From contig NZ_JHXX01000006.1 of assembly GCF_000621605.1 (NCBI RefSeq), positions 62,001-126,000 of the forward strand: a stretch of DNA of 64,000 bases, written 5' to 3'. This stretch comes from Butyrivibrio sp. MC2021. Lineage in GTDB: Bacteria; Bacillota; Clostridia; Lachnospirales; Lachnospiraceae. This document shows positions 33,718 to 41,924 of this stretch, one piece after another. Position numbers and translations under genes: made by a program. Positions within the stretch are counted from its first letter, which is position 1. Each line of letters opens with the position of its first letter. The notes beneath the pieces are model-generated. The model was not told the origin of the DNA. It saw only the letters and a program-made list of their open reading frames with translations, and did no database searches.

Positions 33718-35502
33718 ATGGATTTAGGGGAAAAAATAATATTTAAGGGCTTAGACTATTCTGTGTCAGGCAAAAAAGCATTTGTAAGGAAAATTTTATC
33801 TATTCCGGAAACCAGAGAAATATTTTTAAAACATATTATGGAGTCAGCGGTGATAGAACAACTTGATCTGTATAATAAGATTGCCTCTTTCGATTCCAAA
33901 TTTCACAGTGTTTCTCTCGACGAGGATGATCTTGTGAAAATATTTGATATAGCAGCCGCTGGTAAAACAGAGAAATTTCTTAGCGATTCTAGTCTTTCAG
34001 ACCGCGACAAAGCTTATTATATCGGGTATCTTACTCCATTGTTAAAGTCGGAGTGCTCTCAATCATTTAAAATTGACTACTATTTAATCTACGGGATTGT
34101 AAACCAGGAAAAATGCCATACGAAGCTAAAAGAACTGTGGCTTGAGCATCCGGAGTATTATTCGTTTTACTTAACAAACATGAAAGAAAATACTGTATTT
34201 GAAAGCAACTTAAGAGCTCACCTTATTCCATACTCTCGTATGCTTTATGCAATGCTTGAAATAATGCGAATTGAAAAATCAGAGGATATCTATAAAAGCT
34301 TCATTGAACTAATTAGTAATGGCTTTCCTCATATAAAAAAGATTCTAAAAAGATCAAATGGTATAAATTCTGATGTTCTACGTGATATTGTCAAAAAAGA
34401 GCTAAATACTGCTTCCATTCCTTTCCTGTACAAAATGTGTATCGTACCAATATCGTTAGTCCTGGCCGAGAATATGGATTTACCCCTTATCCTTGATTAT
34501 GACATGCTAATTATGCTTAATTCATTAGCAGGCTATATTGATGAATTTATATGTGAAGAGCAATCTGATAGTCAAAAAAATCTTTCAATAACTAATGAAA
34601 ACACCAATACTCACAAAGATTTTTTGGAAAAATTTAAAAGTGAGTATGGAACATTGTCATCAACTACAGAAATATACATGCCAAACTCTTCTTTTGATGT
34701 TACAACTGCTCCTCAAAGCGATATGGTTAGGCAGCTTATGCAAAGTTATGGGATAAGTCCAAGAAAACTGGCTCATTATAACCTCACAGATTCGGAGATC
34801 AATAACTTATTGGGTTTAATGCCCACATGGAATAAAAGAAACTATTGGTATGCTTTACATATTTCATCACTGTGTAAGTACATCGCAGAACTTGAGAAAC
34901 GTGTAACCAGTTTTATTGAGACTTTATCTCCTCTTGAAAAATATTCTTATGAAAAGGAAAAAGAATCATTATCTTTAGAAAAGAAATATCTTAACAAAGA
35001 AAAACTTTACATCCAAAATTCTCTTCATGATTTTGAAGAAGAAGTCACTTCACTAAATCAGGAAATTACCCGCCTTCGTGAAGAAAATGAATCTATGAAA
35101 AAGCAGCATGAAAATGCCGCAAAAGATCTTACTGCGCTACGGAATTATGTATATTTGCTTAGTAAAGATGATTCAAATAGTGCAGGCCCAAAAGAGTCAG
35201 ATATAGATTACGACAACTGGTTAGGCAGAAAAGTGGTCGTTATAGGAGGCCACGACAACTGGCAAAGCAAAATGAAAACTGAGTTTCCGGAATGGACATA
35301 CTTAAATTCCGAAAACAAGACCTTTCCTGCTGCTGCAGTAAAAGACAAGGACTATATAATCTGTAACACAGAAGTTCTTTCTCATGCTGCATACTACAAG
35401 CTAATGTCAGTGAAAGGAAAAGATCAAAAACTATTATTTGTAAGAAGCAATAATATAGATCTGGTCATGGAAGAATTGTCAATGCAGCTAAATGCTTCAT
35501 GA
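33718..35502 (+). CDS. DUF2325-domain protein with long helical region
   Basis: The product is 594 residues. The first 400 are mostly helical and unassigned. A coiled coil spans about 400-475 (EKEKESLSLEKKYLNKEK ... EITRLREENES). The C-terminal 90 residues are a DUF2325 domain (KVVVIGGHDNWQSKM ... YIICNTEVLSHAAYYKL ... KLLFVRSNN). DUF2325 is of unknown function. ATG 33718 is used because GGAGG lies 4 nt before it; an upstream in-frame start has no site. The gene is clearly richer in A/T than its neighbours and has a near-perfect promoter, which fits recent acquisition. No partner gene is evident. Confidence 0.8.
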   Translation: MDLGEKIIFKGLDYSVSGKKAFVRKILSIPETREIFLKHIMESAVIEQLDLYNKIASFDSKFHSVSLDEDDLVKIFDIAAAGKTEKFLSDSSLSDRDKAYYIGYLTPLLKSECSQSFKIDYYLIYGIVNQEKCHTKLKELWLEHPEYYSFYLTNMKENTVFESNLRAHLIPYSRMLYAMLEIMRIEKSEDIYKSFIELISNGFPHIKKILKRSNGINSDVLRDIVKKELNTASIPFLYKMCIVPISLVLAENMDLPLILDYDMLIMLNSLAGYIDEFICEEQSDSQKNLSITNENTNTHKDFLEKFKSEYGTLSSTTEIYMPNSSFDVTTAPQSDMVRQLMQSYGISPRKLAHYNLTDSEINNLLGLMPTWNKRNYWYALHISSLCKYIAELEKRVTSFIETLSPLEKYSYEKEKESLSLEKKYLNKEKLYIQNSLHDFEEEVTSLNQEITRLREENESMKKQHENAAKDLTALRNYVYLLSKDDSNSAGPKESDIDYDNWLGRKVVVIGGHDNWQSKMKTEFPEWTYLNSENKTFPAAAVKDKDYIICNTEVLSHAAYYKLMSVKGKDQKLLFVRSNNIDLVMEELSMQLNAS

Positions 35503-35556
35503 TGGAAAAACATCTTGGCTATACAAAGAGCTCAGTTTATGGTTGATTTTTAGGCG

Positions 35557-35585
35557 AAAGGAGCCTGTCTGAGGCTCCTTTTTCA
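35557..35585 (+). terminator. Terminator of the DUF2325 gene, shared with the convergent kinase relic
   Basis: AAAGGAGCC pairs with GGCTCCTTT around TGTCTGA, followed by more T. Confidence 0.88.
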
Positions 35586-36088
35586 TTTAATCAAAAACAA
35601 CTCTATCATCTTTGCTGTCTCATCGACACTCTTATCCGTATTGTCGATGAACATTGAAAACTTCCCTTTGTTTTTTCTAAACCACCTGTTAAAACCAACA
35701 TGGGGTTCAATCTTATCGTAAGAAGTAAAGCCTCTCTCCTCAGGTCTTGCCTTAAGGCGCTTAACTATCTCCTCATCAGCGGGACAAAGGACAATAAAGT
35801 CTGTGGACTCGACACACTCAGGGATTTCCTGGCTTGCGATGTAGTCCTGAGGATTGATGCAGGAGACAAAAACAAGGTCTTTACCACCTGCCATTTCTAC
35901 CGCCTTGGCCATAGTATCATCCTTATATATTTGGATTCTCTCTCAGTTCCCTTATAGTCCCACCAGTTAAGGCCCACTTCATCGCTGTCTATACAGGCAA
36001 ATCTATTCTGGTCGAGAATGTCTGCTAAAGCATCCTTCATTGTTGATTTTCCGGAGCCGCAGCATCCGGTGATAATATACAGTTTCAT
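35583..36088 (-). pseudogene. P-loop kinase-like gene interrupted by a frameshift
   Basis: Two overlapping frames together give one protein of about 168 residues. The first (from ATG 36088) has a P-loop (ITGCCGSGKSTM, residues 6-17) and a DSDEV motif. It ends at 35897 after the out-of-frame tail RMILWPRR. In the next frame the sequence continues as KDDTMAKAVEMAGGKDLVFVSCI to the stop at 35583. A one-base shift near 35920-35930 (in TATATAAGG) would join them. The fold resembles small AAA-type nucleotide or metabolite kinases. It may be a true pseudogene or a sequencing error. Confidence 0.75.
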
Positions 36089-36104
36089 TTAAGTTCCCTC
36101 CAAC

Positions 36105-36578
36105 TTATCTTTTTATAACTGTGCAATTCTTGACATAGTCCCCATATTTGCACATAAAATCTTTTACTTCCTGCTCCTCATTGATCCAGATAATAACCCA
36201 GCTTTGCGAGATTCCAAGATCCTGATACACCTGCAACCTGTGGTTGCCATCGTTCAGTTCAAACTCTCCGTCCACGTAATTTACAATGATGGGGGCTACT
36301 TCTACTCCCGACTGTATTACCTTGGTAAGTTCAGAAATCTTGTACTCCCACCAGCCCTTATCAACGCAGTACTTCATATTATCTTCCGGACCTGAACACC
36401 TTTTGAACAGGCTTATTGGGAACTTTGCAGGACTGAAATAATACTTGTTGCTACTCTTTAACCCCTCCGAAAGAGGAACGTTTTTCCCCTCCGCGTTAAG
36501 GTATTGATGAATCCAGTCATCCATTTTTTCCTGTTTGCCATAGTCAATTGCTGACTCAACTGTTGCTCTGTATTCCAT
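36105..36578 (-). CDS. ParB/sulfiredoxin-like domain protein
   Basis: The product is 157 residues. The central part (PIIVNYVDGEFELNDGNHRL) has the GNHR-type motif of the ParB N-terminal/sulfiredoxin fold, with a Val-rich strand following. No helix-turn-helix is present, so it is not a DNA-segregation ParB. Standalone proteins of this kind include nucleases and nucleotide-handling enzymes; the role here is unknown. It lies 16 nt before the frameshifted kinase gene in the same direction. Confidence 0.65.
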   Translation of the reverse strand: MEYRATVESAIDYGKQEKMDDWIHQYLNAEGKNVPLSEGLKSSNKYYFSPAKFPISLFKRCSGPEDNMKYCVDKGWWEYKISELTKVIQSGVEVAPIIVNYVDGEFELNDGNHRLQVYQDLGISQSWVIIWINEEQEVKDFMCKYGDYVKNCTVIKR

Positions 36579-36643
36579 TGCTCTGTCCTCCTGACAAGAA
36601 TTATCATACAGCCCTCAAACGCTGAATAATATAGTGCAATCGG

Positions 36644-37342
36644 TTATAGCTGTTTTTTGCACAAAATCTCAAATCGCCTTTTTCCTATATTCTGTTTGGC
36701 AGTGCGCTGCCACTTATCGCCGGTAATCTTCTGGCTCTTATCCATACATACAGCCAGAATGGTACCATCGCCTGCTATATTGTACAGGCTTTCCATCATG
36801 GCGCTTATCTCGCCCTCGCCGCCCCAGTCCACGAGGTTCCCATAGGGAATATCCGTTATGATTATATCCGGCTTTATGTCAGGAAGCGCCTTGGTACAAT
36901 CAGCAACAAAAGCCTCTGACGCGATCTCTCCGCCCAGCCTTTGCCTTAATGTCTCTACGCTCCCTATTGCATCACGGTGTGAGTCTTTTCCGAATTCCTC
37001 ATATAGCTTTTGAAGCTCGCTGTGCCTTCTGTCCAGCCCTTCATAAGTAAGAAGTTCCAGGTTCTTTCGGGCACATTCGATCATATCTTCGGAAATATCA
37101 CTTCCATAGATTTTTTCAATACTGCTTCCGTAAAAAAAGCCAATGATTGCCAGGGAATATGCGCCTCCACAGCAGGGATCATAAACCACCAGATGGTCTT
37201 TCTTAGGTGAAACCGCCATCGCCCGTCCAAAAATTTCTGCAATTAATCTGACAGGGAAATTCGGGATTCCTTTGGCGCCGTGTATCACTCTTCCACTGGC
37301 GAAATCCTCATAGTTCCCTGCAGGACAATATAAATAATTCAT
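36644..37342 (-). CDS. AviRa-like rRNA methyltransferase
   Basis: The product is 232 residues. It has a SAM-binding Rossmann motif (VVYDPCCGGAYSLAI, about 52-66), an acidic loop (YGSDISEDM) and the catalytic-type DIPYG. The N-terminal GRVIHGAKGIPNFPVRLIAE stretch and the long helical insert resemble AviRa, a 23S rRNA guanine methyltransferase that gives avilamycin resistance in its producer. The family fit comes from memory. Whether it gives antibiotic resistance here is not known. Confidence 0.72.
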   Translation of the reverse strand: MNYLYCPAGNYEDFASGRVIHGAKGIPNFPVRLIAEIFGRAMAVSPKKDHLVVYDPCCGGAYSLAIIGFFYGSSIEKIYGSDISEDMIECARKNLELLTYEGLDRRHSELQKLYEEFGKDSHRDAIGSVETLRQRLGGEIASEAFVADCTKALPDIKPDIIITDIPYGNLVDWGGEGEISAMMESLYNIAGDGTILAVCMDKSQKITGDKWQRTAKQNIGKRRFEILCKKQL

Positions 37343-37426
37343 GCTCTTTGTTCCAATACCTATGCTAATTTTCCGTTATTTTCCCCGTAATTATAACAGA
37401 CCATTGGATTTATACATAGTATGGTG

Positions 37427-37502
37427 ATGGACCTGGGGGACGGGGTTTGTGGTCCATTTGTACAAAAAAGAGATTGGGGTCTGACCCCAATCTCTTCAGG
37501 AA
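37427..37502 (+). repeat. Short palindromic repeat R, full copy 3
   Basis: The first hairpin (ATGGACC...GGTCCAT) is followed by a perfect 12-bp hairpin, AAGAGATTGGGG-TCTGA-CCCCAATCTCTT. It lies between divergent genes, in the gap 37343-37588, and seems to be the intact form. Confidence 0.88.
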
Positions 37503-37529
37503 ATTGATCAGGCAAAAAAGTGATTCTGA

Positions 37530-37558
37530 TTGTGATATAAATTCCTGTATGATATAAT
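37530..37558 (+). promoter_or_regulatory. Promoter of the small two-TM protein gene
   Basis: TTGTGA (37530-37535), 17-bp spacer and TATAAT (37553-37558), 31 bp before the start codon. Confidence 0.75.
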
Positions 37559-37588
37559 TTTGTCAAAATTTGTTGGGAGGAAATAAAT

Positions 37589-37870
37589 ATGGACGCAAAT
37601 CAGGTTGCTTTTGCAATTGGTGCAATTGTTGGCTCATTGGTTGCCGGAGCACTTGTAGGTTTAGTTCCACTTCTTCTTGGACTTAAGAAGAAATTCAATG
37701 GTCTTGCAATCGGCGGCTTCATCGCTTGCATTGTTGGATCACTGTTTATGGGATTATTACTTTCAGTGCCGATCTGTGTTGTATTTGCTGTTATCATTTC
37801 AGTAAAAGCTAAAAAGGCAGCAGAGCAGACCACACAGCCGGAAAAGTCTTATGACGACACAGTTGCATAA
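37589..37870 (+). CDS. Small two-TM membrane protein
   Basis: The product is 93 residues. Two hydrophobic segments (about 6-30 and 39-73, the second perhaps a double pass) are rich in Gly and Ala, and the tail is polar (KKAAEQTTQPEKSYDDTVA). No family is recognised. The start has a strong site (GGGAGG, 7 nt). It has its own promoter and terminator. Confidence 0.75.
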   Translation: MDANQVAFAIGAIVGSLVAGALVGLVPLLLGLKKKFNGLAIGGFIACIVGSLFMGLLLSVPICVVFAVIISVKAKKAAEQTTQPEKSYDDTVA

Positions 37871-37893
37871 GTCAAACTAAAACAAGCTAGAAC

Positions 37894-37927
37894 AAGGAGT
37901 ACGATATCATCGTGCTCCTTTTGTTTT
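37894..37927 (+). terminator. Terminator of the small two-TM protein gene
   Basis: AAGGAGTACGAT pairs with ATCGTGCTCCTT around ATC, followed by TTGTTTTG. Confidence 0.85.
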
Positions 37928-38024
37928 GCTAATTTAAAACCGCCGACAAAAGAAAGCATTTAATGTCGGGAATGGGCTGTACAAATCCTCTATACTAAAG
38001 ATACAATCAAGTTGGAGGTAACTT

Positions 38025-38870
38025 ATGAACTGGACGAAGATCATTGAAGACGCAATCAAATTTATTGAGGCTAACCTGACTTCGGACCTGACGGTGGGCA
38101 GAATTGCTGAGGAAGTAAACACATCCGCTTTTTATTTCCAGAAAGGCTTTTCCATGCTATGCGGATACACCGTTGGAGAATATGTCCGGATGAGAAGGCT
38201 CTCTCTTGCAGGAGAAGAGCTGATCTCCACAGACATCAAGGTCATCGATCTCGCCGTAAAGTACGGCTATGATTCAGCAGACAGCTTCACCAAAGCGTTC
38301 ACAAGATTTCATGGGATCACCCCAACTGATGTAAGAAATAAGGGTGGAAACATAAAAGCTTTTCCACCGCTGCATATCAAGCTGACGTTAGATGGAGGAA
38401 AAACTATGGATTACAGAATCGAGAAAAAACCGGCATTTAAGATTATGGGCGTATCGAAGAACATCGATTATACCAATAGCTATGGCACTGTTCCCAAGTT
38501 TTGGGACGAAGTGTTTGCAAATCCTGATAACAAGATAATGGGACAGTATGGTATCTGCGATGACGAGATTCCCGGAGATCAGTTCCGCTACTATATCGCA
38601 GATAACTATAACGAAGATCTGGCCAGGGAAAAGGGATATGAAGTCAGGGAAATCCCCGAGTACACCTGGGCAGTGTTCCCTTGCCGCGGCGCGATGCCAC
38701 AGGCTCTGCAGAGCGTTAACACCGAAGTTTTCAACGAGTGGCTTCCCTCCAGCAATTATGAGCTGGCTGCGGGCCTCAACATCGAATTCTACAGTGATGA
38801 AACCAAGTATAAACTGGGCTCCCAGGACCCTGATTACTACTCAGAGATCTGGCTTCCGATAAAAGCCTGA
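38025..38870 (+). CDS. AraC-family regulator with GyrI-like effector domain
   Basis: The product is 281 residues. Two AraC-type helix-turn-helix motifs fill residues 8-105 (VGRIAEEVNTSAFYFQKGF; VIDLAVKYGYDSADSFTKAF). The C-terminal 155 residues form a GyrI-like small-molecule-binding domain (FKIMGVSKNIDY ... YTWAVFPCRG). Members are Rob/SoxS-like regulators or small-molecule-binding proteins. GGAGG lies 6 nt before the ATG. An inverted repeat, CCGACA-N15-TGTCGG at 37943-37969, lies upstream and might be an operator. Confidence 0.88.
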   Translation: MNWTKIIEDAIKFIEANLTSDLTVGRIAEEVNTSAFYFQKGFSMLCGYTVGEYVRMRRLSLAGEELISTDIKVIDLAVKYGYDSADSFTKAFTRFHGITPTDVRNKGGNIKAFPPLHIKLTLDGGKTMDYRIEKKPAFKIMGVSKNIDYTNSYGTVPKFWDEVFANPDNKIMGQYGICDDEIPGDQFRYYIADNYNEDLAREKGYEVREIPEYTWAVFPCRGAMPQALQSVNTEVFNEWLPSSNYELAAGLNIEFYSDETKYKLGSQDPDYYSEIWLPIKA

Positions 38871-38880
38871 ACAATAGCCT

Positions 38881-39012
38881 GCCTACTTTGCATTTGGAAA
38901 AGATACAGAAAATGACGCAGGAAAATATGTTAAGCGCTTCGGCGGCAGTATATCAGGCTTTGTTACTCTTAACACTGACGACTGCACAAAGATCTATGAG
39001 ATGATGGTATAA
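38881..39012 (+). pseudogene. 3' remnant of a VOC-family (glyoxalase-like) gene
   Basis: A frame without a start codon reads AYFAFGKDTENDAGKYV ... FVTLNTDDCTKIYEMMV to a TAA at 39012. The NTDDC-x4-YE pattern is typical for VOC-family proteins. The 5' part is missing and the fragment directly follows the AraC gene's stop. It is taken as a decayed gene. Confidence 0.5.
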
Positions 39013-39024
39013 GGGAGGCGAACT

Positions 39025-40047
39025 ATGAAAGCTCTATTTATCGGTGGAACCGGCACAATCTCCATGGGAATCGTCAGGCTCCTTTCACAGGATCCTCTCT
39101 GGGATGTTTATCTTCTCAACAGAGGCAACCGCAAAGACGAGATTCCCGAAGGAGTTAATCTCATTACCGCAGATATAAATGATGAAGCAGGCGTGGCAAA
39201 AAAACTTGAAGGCATGAGCTTTGACGTAGTCAGCGATTTCATTGCCTTCGCTCCTTCAGCAGTGGAGCGGGATTACAGACTTTTCAAAGATAAGACAAAA
39301 CAATATATTTTCATAAGCTCTGCCTCTGCTTACAACAAGCCCGCGGCTCATCACGTTATAACCGAGGGCACAACCCTGGCCAATCCATATTGGGAATATT
39401 CAAGAAACAAGATTGCCTGCGAAGAATTTCTTTTGAAAAAGTACAGAGAGGAAGGCTTCCCTATTACAATCGTTAGGCCAAGCCACACCTATGATGAGAG
39501 GACTATCCCTCTCGGAGTTCATGGAAACAAAGGATTTTATCAGGTGATCCGCCGTATGCAGGAAGGCAAACCTGTTATCATCCAGGGGGACGGCTCATCC
39601 CTTTGGGCTCTTACCTTTAACAGCGACTTTGCTGTTGGCTTTACAGGACTTATGGGCAACAGACACGCTATCGGAGAGGCTTTCCAGATCACGGGAGACG
39701 AGATCCTGTCCTGGAATCAGATTTATCAGACCATCGCAGATGCCCTGGGTGTAGAGTTAAAGCCTTACTATGTAGCCTCTAAGTTTCTTGCTGACGCCGG
39801 AGAAAAATACGGCTATGACTTCACCGGAAGCCTTTTGGGAGATAAGTCGGTATCTGTCATTTTTGATAACAGCAAACTCAAACGCCTTGTTCCTCAGATG
39901 ACCACCAACATTCCCTTCCACGAGGGAGTTAGAATTTCTCTTGATTATATACTTGCACATTTGGATAGATATCAGGAGGATCCTGAGTTTGACGAGTTCT
40001 GCGACAAGGTTATCGCTGCCCAGGAAAAAGCTAAATCCGAAATATAA
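39025..40047 (+). CDS. NAD-dependent epimerase/dehydratase (extended SDR)
   Basis: The product is 340 residues. A Rossmann motif at the N-terminus (FIGGTGTISMGI; GGxGxxG-like) binds NAD(P). The catalytic Tyr and Lys of extended SDRs are probably in YWEYSRNKIACEE. The C-terminal half is the substrate domain, with an FTGxL-like end. Similar proteins act on nucleotide sugars or reduce small molecules; the substrate is unknown. GGGAGG lies 6 nt before the ATG. Confidence 0.85.
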   Translation: MKALFIGGTGTISMGIVRLLSQDPLWDVYLLNRGNRKDEIPEGVNLITADINDEAGVAKKLEGMSFDVVSDFIAFAPSAVERDYRLFKDKTKQYIFISSASAYNKPAAHHVITEGTTLANPYWEYSRNKIACEEFLLKKYREEGFPITIVRPSHTYDERTIPLGVHGNKGFYQVIRRMQEGKPVIIQGDGSSLWALTFNSDFAVGFTGLMGNRHAIGEAFQITGDEILSWNQIYQTIADALGVELKPYYVASKFLADAGEKYGYDFTGSLLGDKSVSVIFDNSKLKRLVPQMTTNIPFHEGVRISLDYILAHLDRYQEDPEFDEFCDKVIAAQEKAKSEI

Positions 40048-40051
40048 AAAC

Positions 40052-40087
40052 AAGGTGCATGGCCCCAAGGTCATGCACCTTTATCTT
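40052..40087 (+). terminator. Terminator of the SDR gene
   Basis: AAGGTGCATG pairs with CATGCACCTT around a 10-nt loop, followed by TATCTTTATT. It lies just before the stop of the convergent gene at 40090. Confidence 0.85.
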
Positions 40088-40089
40088 TA

Positions 40090-41910
40090 TTATTTCTTCT
40101 TAACTTTTGCCAAAAGACTTATCATGACATTTATGTTGTCACGATCCATCTGCTTGTAATCAACATTTTTTCCTGTGATCTTATTCTCAAAATCTGAAAG
40201 AGCATCCAGCTCCTCCCAGGGAATAAGACAGGCATGCTGCTTACCGGCCATATCCTTAGTAATCCTGATGGAGGTGTCAGTCTTAAACAGCTCCGCCCTC
40301 TCCTTGAGGGTTTCAGGGGTCATGCCGGAAAAGCCCATGGAATAATGGAATGCGCTCCAGCGAAGATGCTCGGTTCTGGCAAGATTCTCAAGAACCTCCG
40401 GAGAAACGGAATCTTTTCCCACGATCTCAAGTCTCTTGAAAAGCGCTGTCAAAAAGTCTGCGCTGGCTCTGCAGCTCATGCGGCTGAAGTAATCACATTC
40501 AGCCCACTGTCTGTCCACATCACCCTCTTCGCCGCAGTAGTAGTGGTTGATCTCTTTGGCTCTGTCATCCATCTTGCCGCCGTAGAGAATATCGGCGTCG
40601 TTGAGACTCCAGATCTTTCTCTCTTCGCCGTACTTATAGCACCATACGCTGTCGCTTGTACACTGATAAACCGGCACAACTCTCTTTCTCTCATGAAAAA
40701 GATCGAGAATATTGGTGGCAATCTCTCTTCCAAGTTCATTGTCACCCACCGCTGTCACCACATAGTTGATAGTCTCTGCGTTCTCAAGAATGTAGTCAGT
40801 CAGCTGTCTGCTTCTTCCATCCGCCGCAAAAAACTCTATGTCGTAGGTTTCAAGCATGGTCTTATATCTGTAGTGATAGTAACCGTCTATGTTGTGGAAA
40901 TTCGGATCAAAGACTCTTACTTTAAAAGAACTTCCCTCAAACTGGCCGTTGGCCACAAGCTTTTTAAGGCTTTCCTGACCAAGTCTTCCAAAACCGATAA
41001 GGACGATCTCGATTCCGTTGTGTGCCTTTGCCTCATCATCGAATTCAACCACGTCGCAGAGGGGGAATTTCTGTAAAAGAAGTCTGGCGATAAGCTCAGT
41101 TTTTTCAAAAACCTTGACCTGTCCGTAGCCGTAGTATCCGGGACTGGCCAGAAGCCTTATGCCCTCCATCTCTTCTCTTCCGATAATGGTTATTCCTGTC
41201 TGTTCAGGATTGATGTTTGCTTTCTCAAGGCTGCTCAGCAGCTTTTTAGCATAATCAAAATTCTGATCCGCATTATCTGAAAGGGCTGTGAGATGGAACT
41301 TGCCTTTACCTTTTTTTACCCCAAGTCTCTTCAAAAGTTTCTTGTCAGGATTCAGGGCTGAAGGGTCCGAGTAGATAAGAGCACCTATCTGCCTTATGTC
41401 GGATTCCCACTTCATGGCATCTGTATCCACAAACACCACAGACACTCTTTTTCCCTCGGCTACTGTTCTGCCGTATTCCAAAGAGCTCTTGTTGATTCCG
41501 TAAATAAGCTCCACATCGTTGATCCGAAGGAGCCAGGATCTGAATTTGCTGATGGCGCTTTTTCCCAGTACCAGGATAAAAACGCTGGCCATTGAATAAT
41601 AGGCTAAAAAGTGTGCGCTCCAGAACAGAATAAGCCAGGGGGATCCCTCTCCCACTACCTCTGTGAATACCGCCACGTTATTCATGCCGGCAAACATACG
41701 GCCTGTGTCTATTACTGTTCTCAAAACCTCAACTATCCCGGGATCAGGACTTCTGGAATATGATAATCCGTATATGGTAAGTCCCGAGAGAGCTGCGATT
41801 GAAAAAGCAAAGCCTACCCATTTCTCACGGTTGTCCTGATTGATGGTCAGATACAGGACCAATGCAGTGAAAACCGCAATAGAAACGAGTATTACTGAAA
41901 TATTTCCCAT
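40090..41910 (-). CDS. Membrane TrkA-N-like protein with C-terminal RyR domain
   Basis: The product is 606 residues. Three or four membrane segments lie in residues 1-120. Two Rossmann-like regions follow: one near 135-260 (ELIYGINKSSLEYGR, degenerate) and one near 305-430 with a good TrkA-N motif (VLIGFGRLGQESLKKLV). The C-terminal 110 residues match the RyR domain pattern (LARTEHLRWSAFHYSMGF ... HACLIPWEELD ... MDRDNI). It may be a nucleotide-gated membrane sensor or channel-like protein; its role is unknown. It follows deoD by 14 nt and is probably cotranscribed. Confidence 0.78.
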   Translation of the reverse strand: MGNISVILVSIAVFTALVLYLTINQDNREKWVGFAFSIAALSGLTIYGLSYSRSPDPGIVEVLRTVIDTGRMFAGMNNVAVFTEVVGEGSPWLILFWSAHFLAYYSMASVFILVLGKSAISKFRSWLLRINDVELIYGINKSSLEYGRTVAEGKRVSVVFVDTDAMKWESDIRQIGALIYSDPSALNPDKKLLKRLGVKKGKGKFHLTALSDNADQNFDYAKKLLSSLEKANINPEQTGITIIGREEMEGIRLLASPGYYGYGQVKVFEKTELIARLLLQKFPLCDVVEFDDEAKAHNGIEIVLIGFGRLGQESLKKLVANGQFEGSSFKVRVFDPNFHNIDGYYHYRYKTMLETYDIEFFAADGRSRQLTDYILENAETINYVVTAVGDNELGREIATNILDLFHERKRVVPVYQCTSDSVWCYKYGEERKIWSLNDADILYGGKMDDRAKEINHYYCGEEGDVDRQWAECDYFSRMSCRASADFLTALFKRLEIVGKDSVSPEVLENLARTEHLRWSAFHYSMGFSGMTPETLKERAELFKTDTSIRITKDMAGKQHACLIPWEELDALSDFENKITGKNVDYKQMDRDNINVMISLLAKVKKK

Positions 41911-41924
41911 AAAAACCCCAACAA

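Noticed and set aside
36644-37342. Antibiotic-resistance gene call for the AviRa-like methyltransferase
   Set aside because: Similarity by motif is not enough to claim resistance, and there is no antibiotic gene cluster around it.
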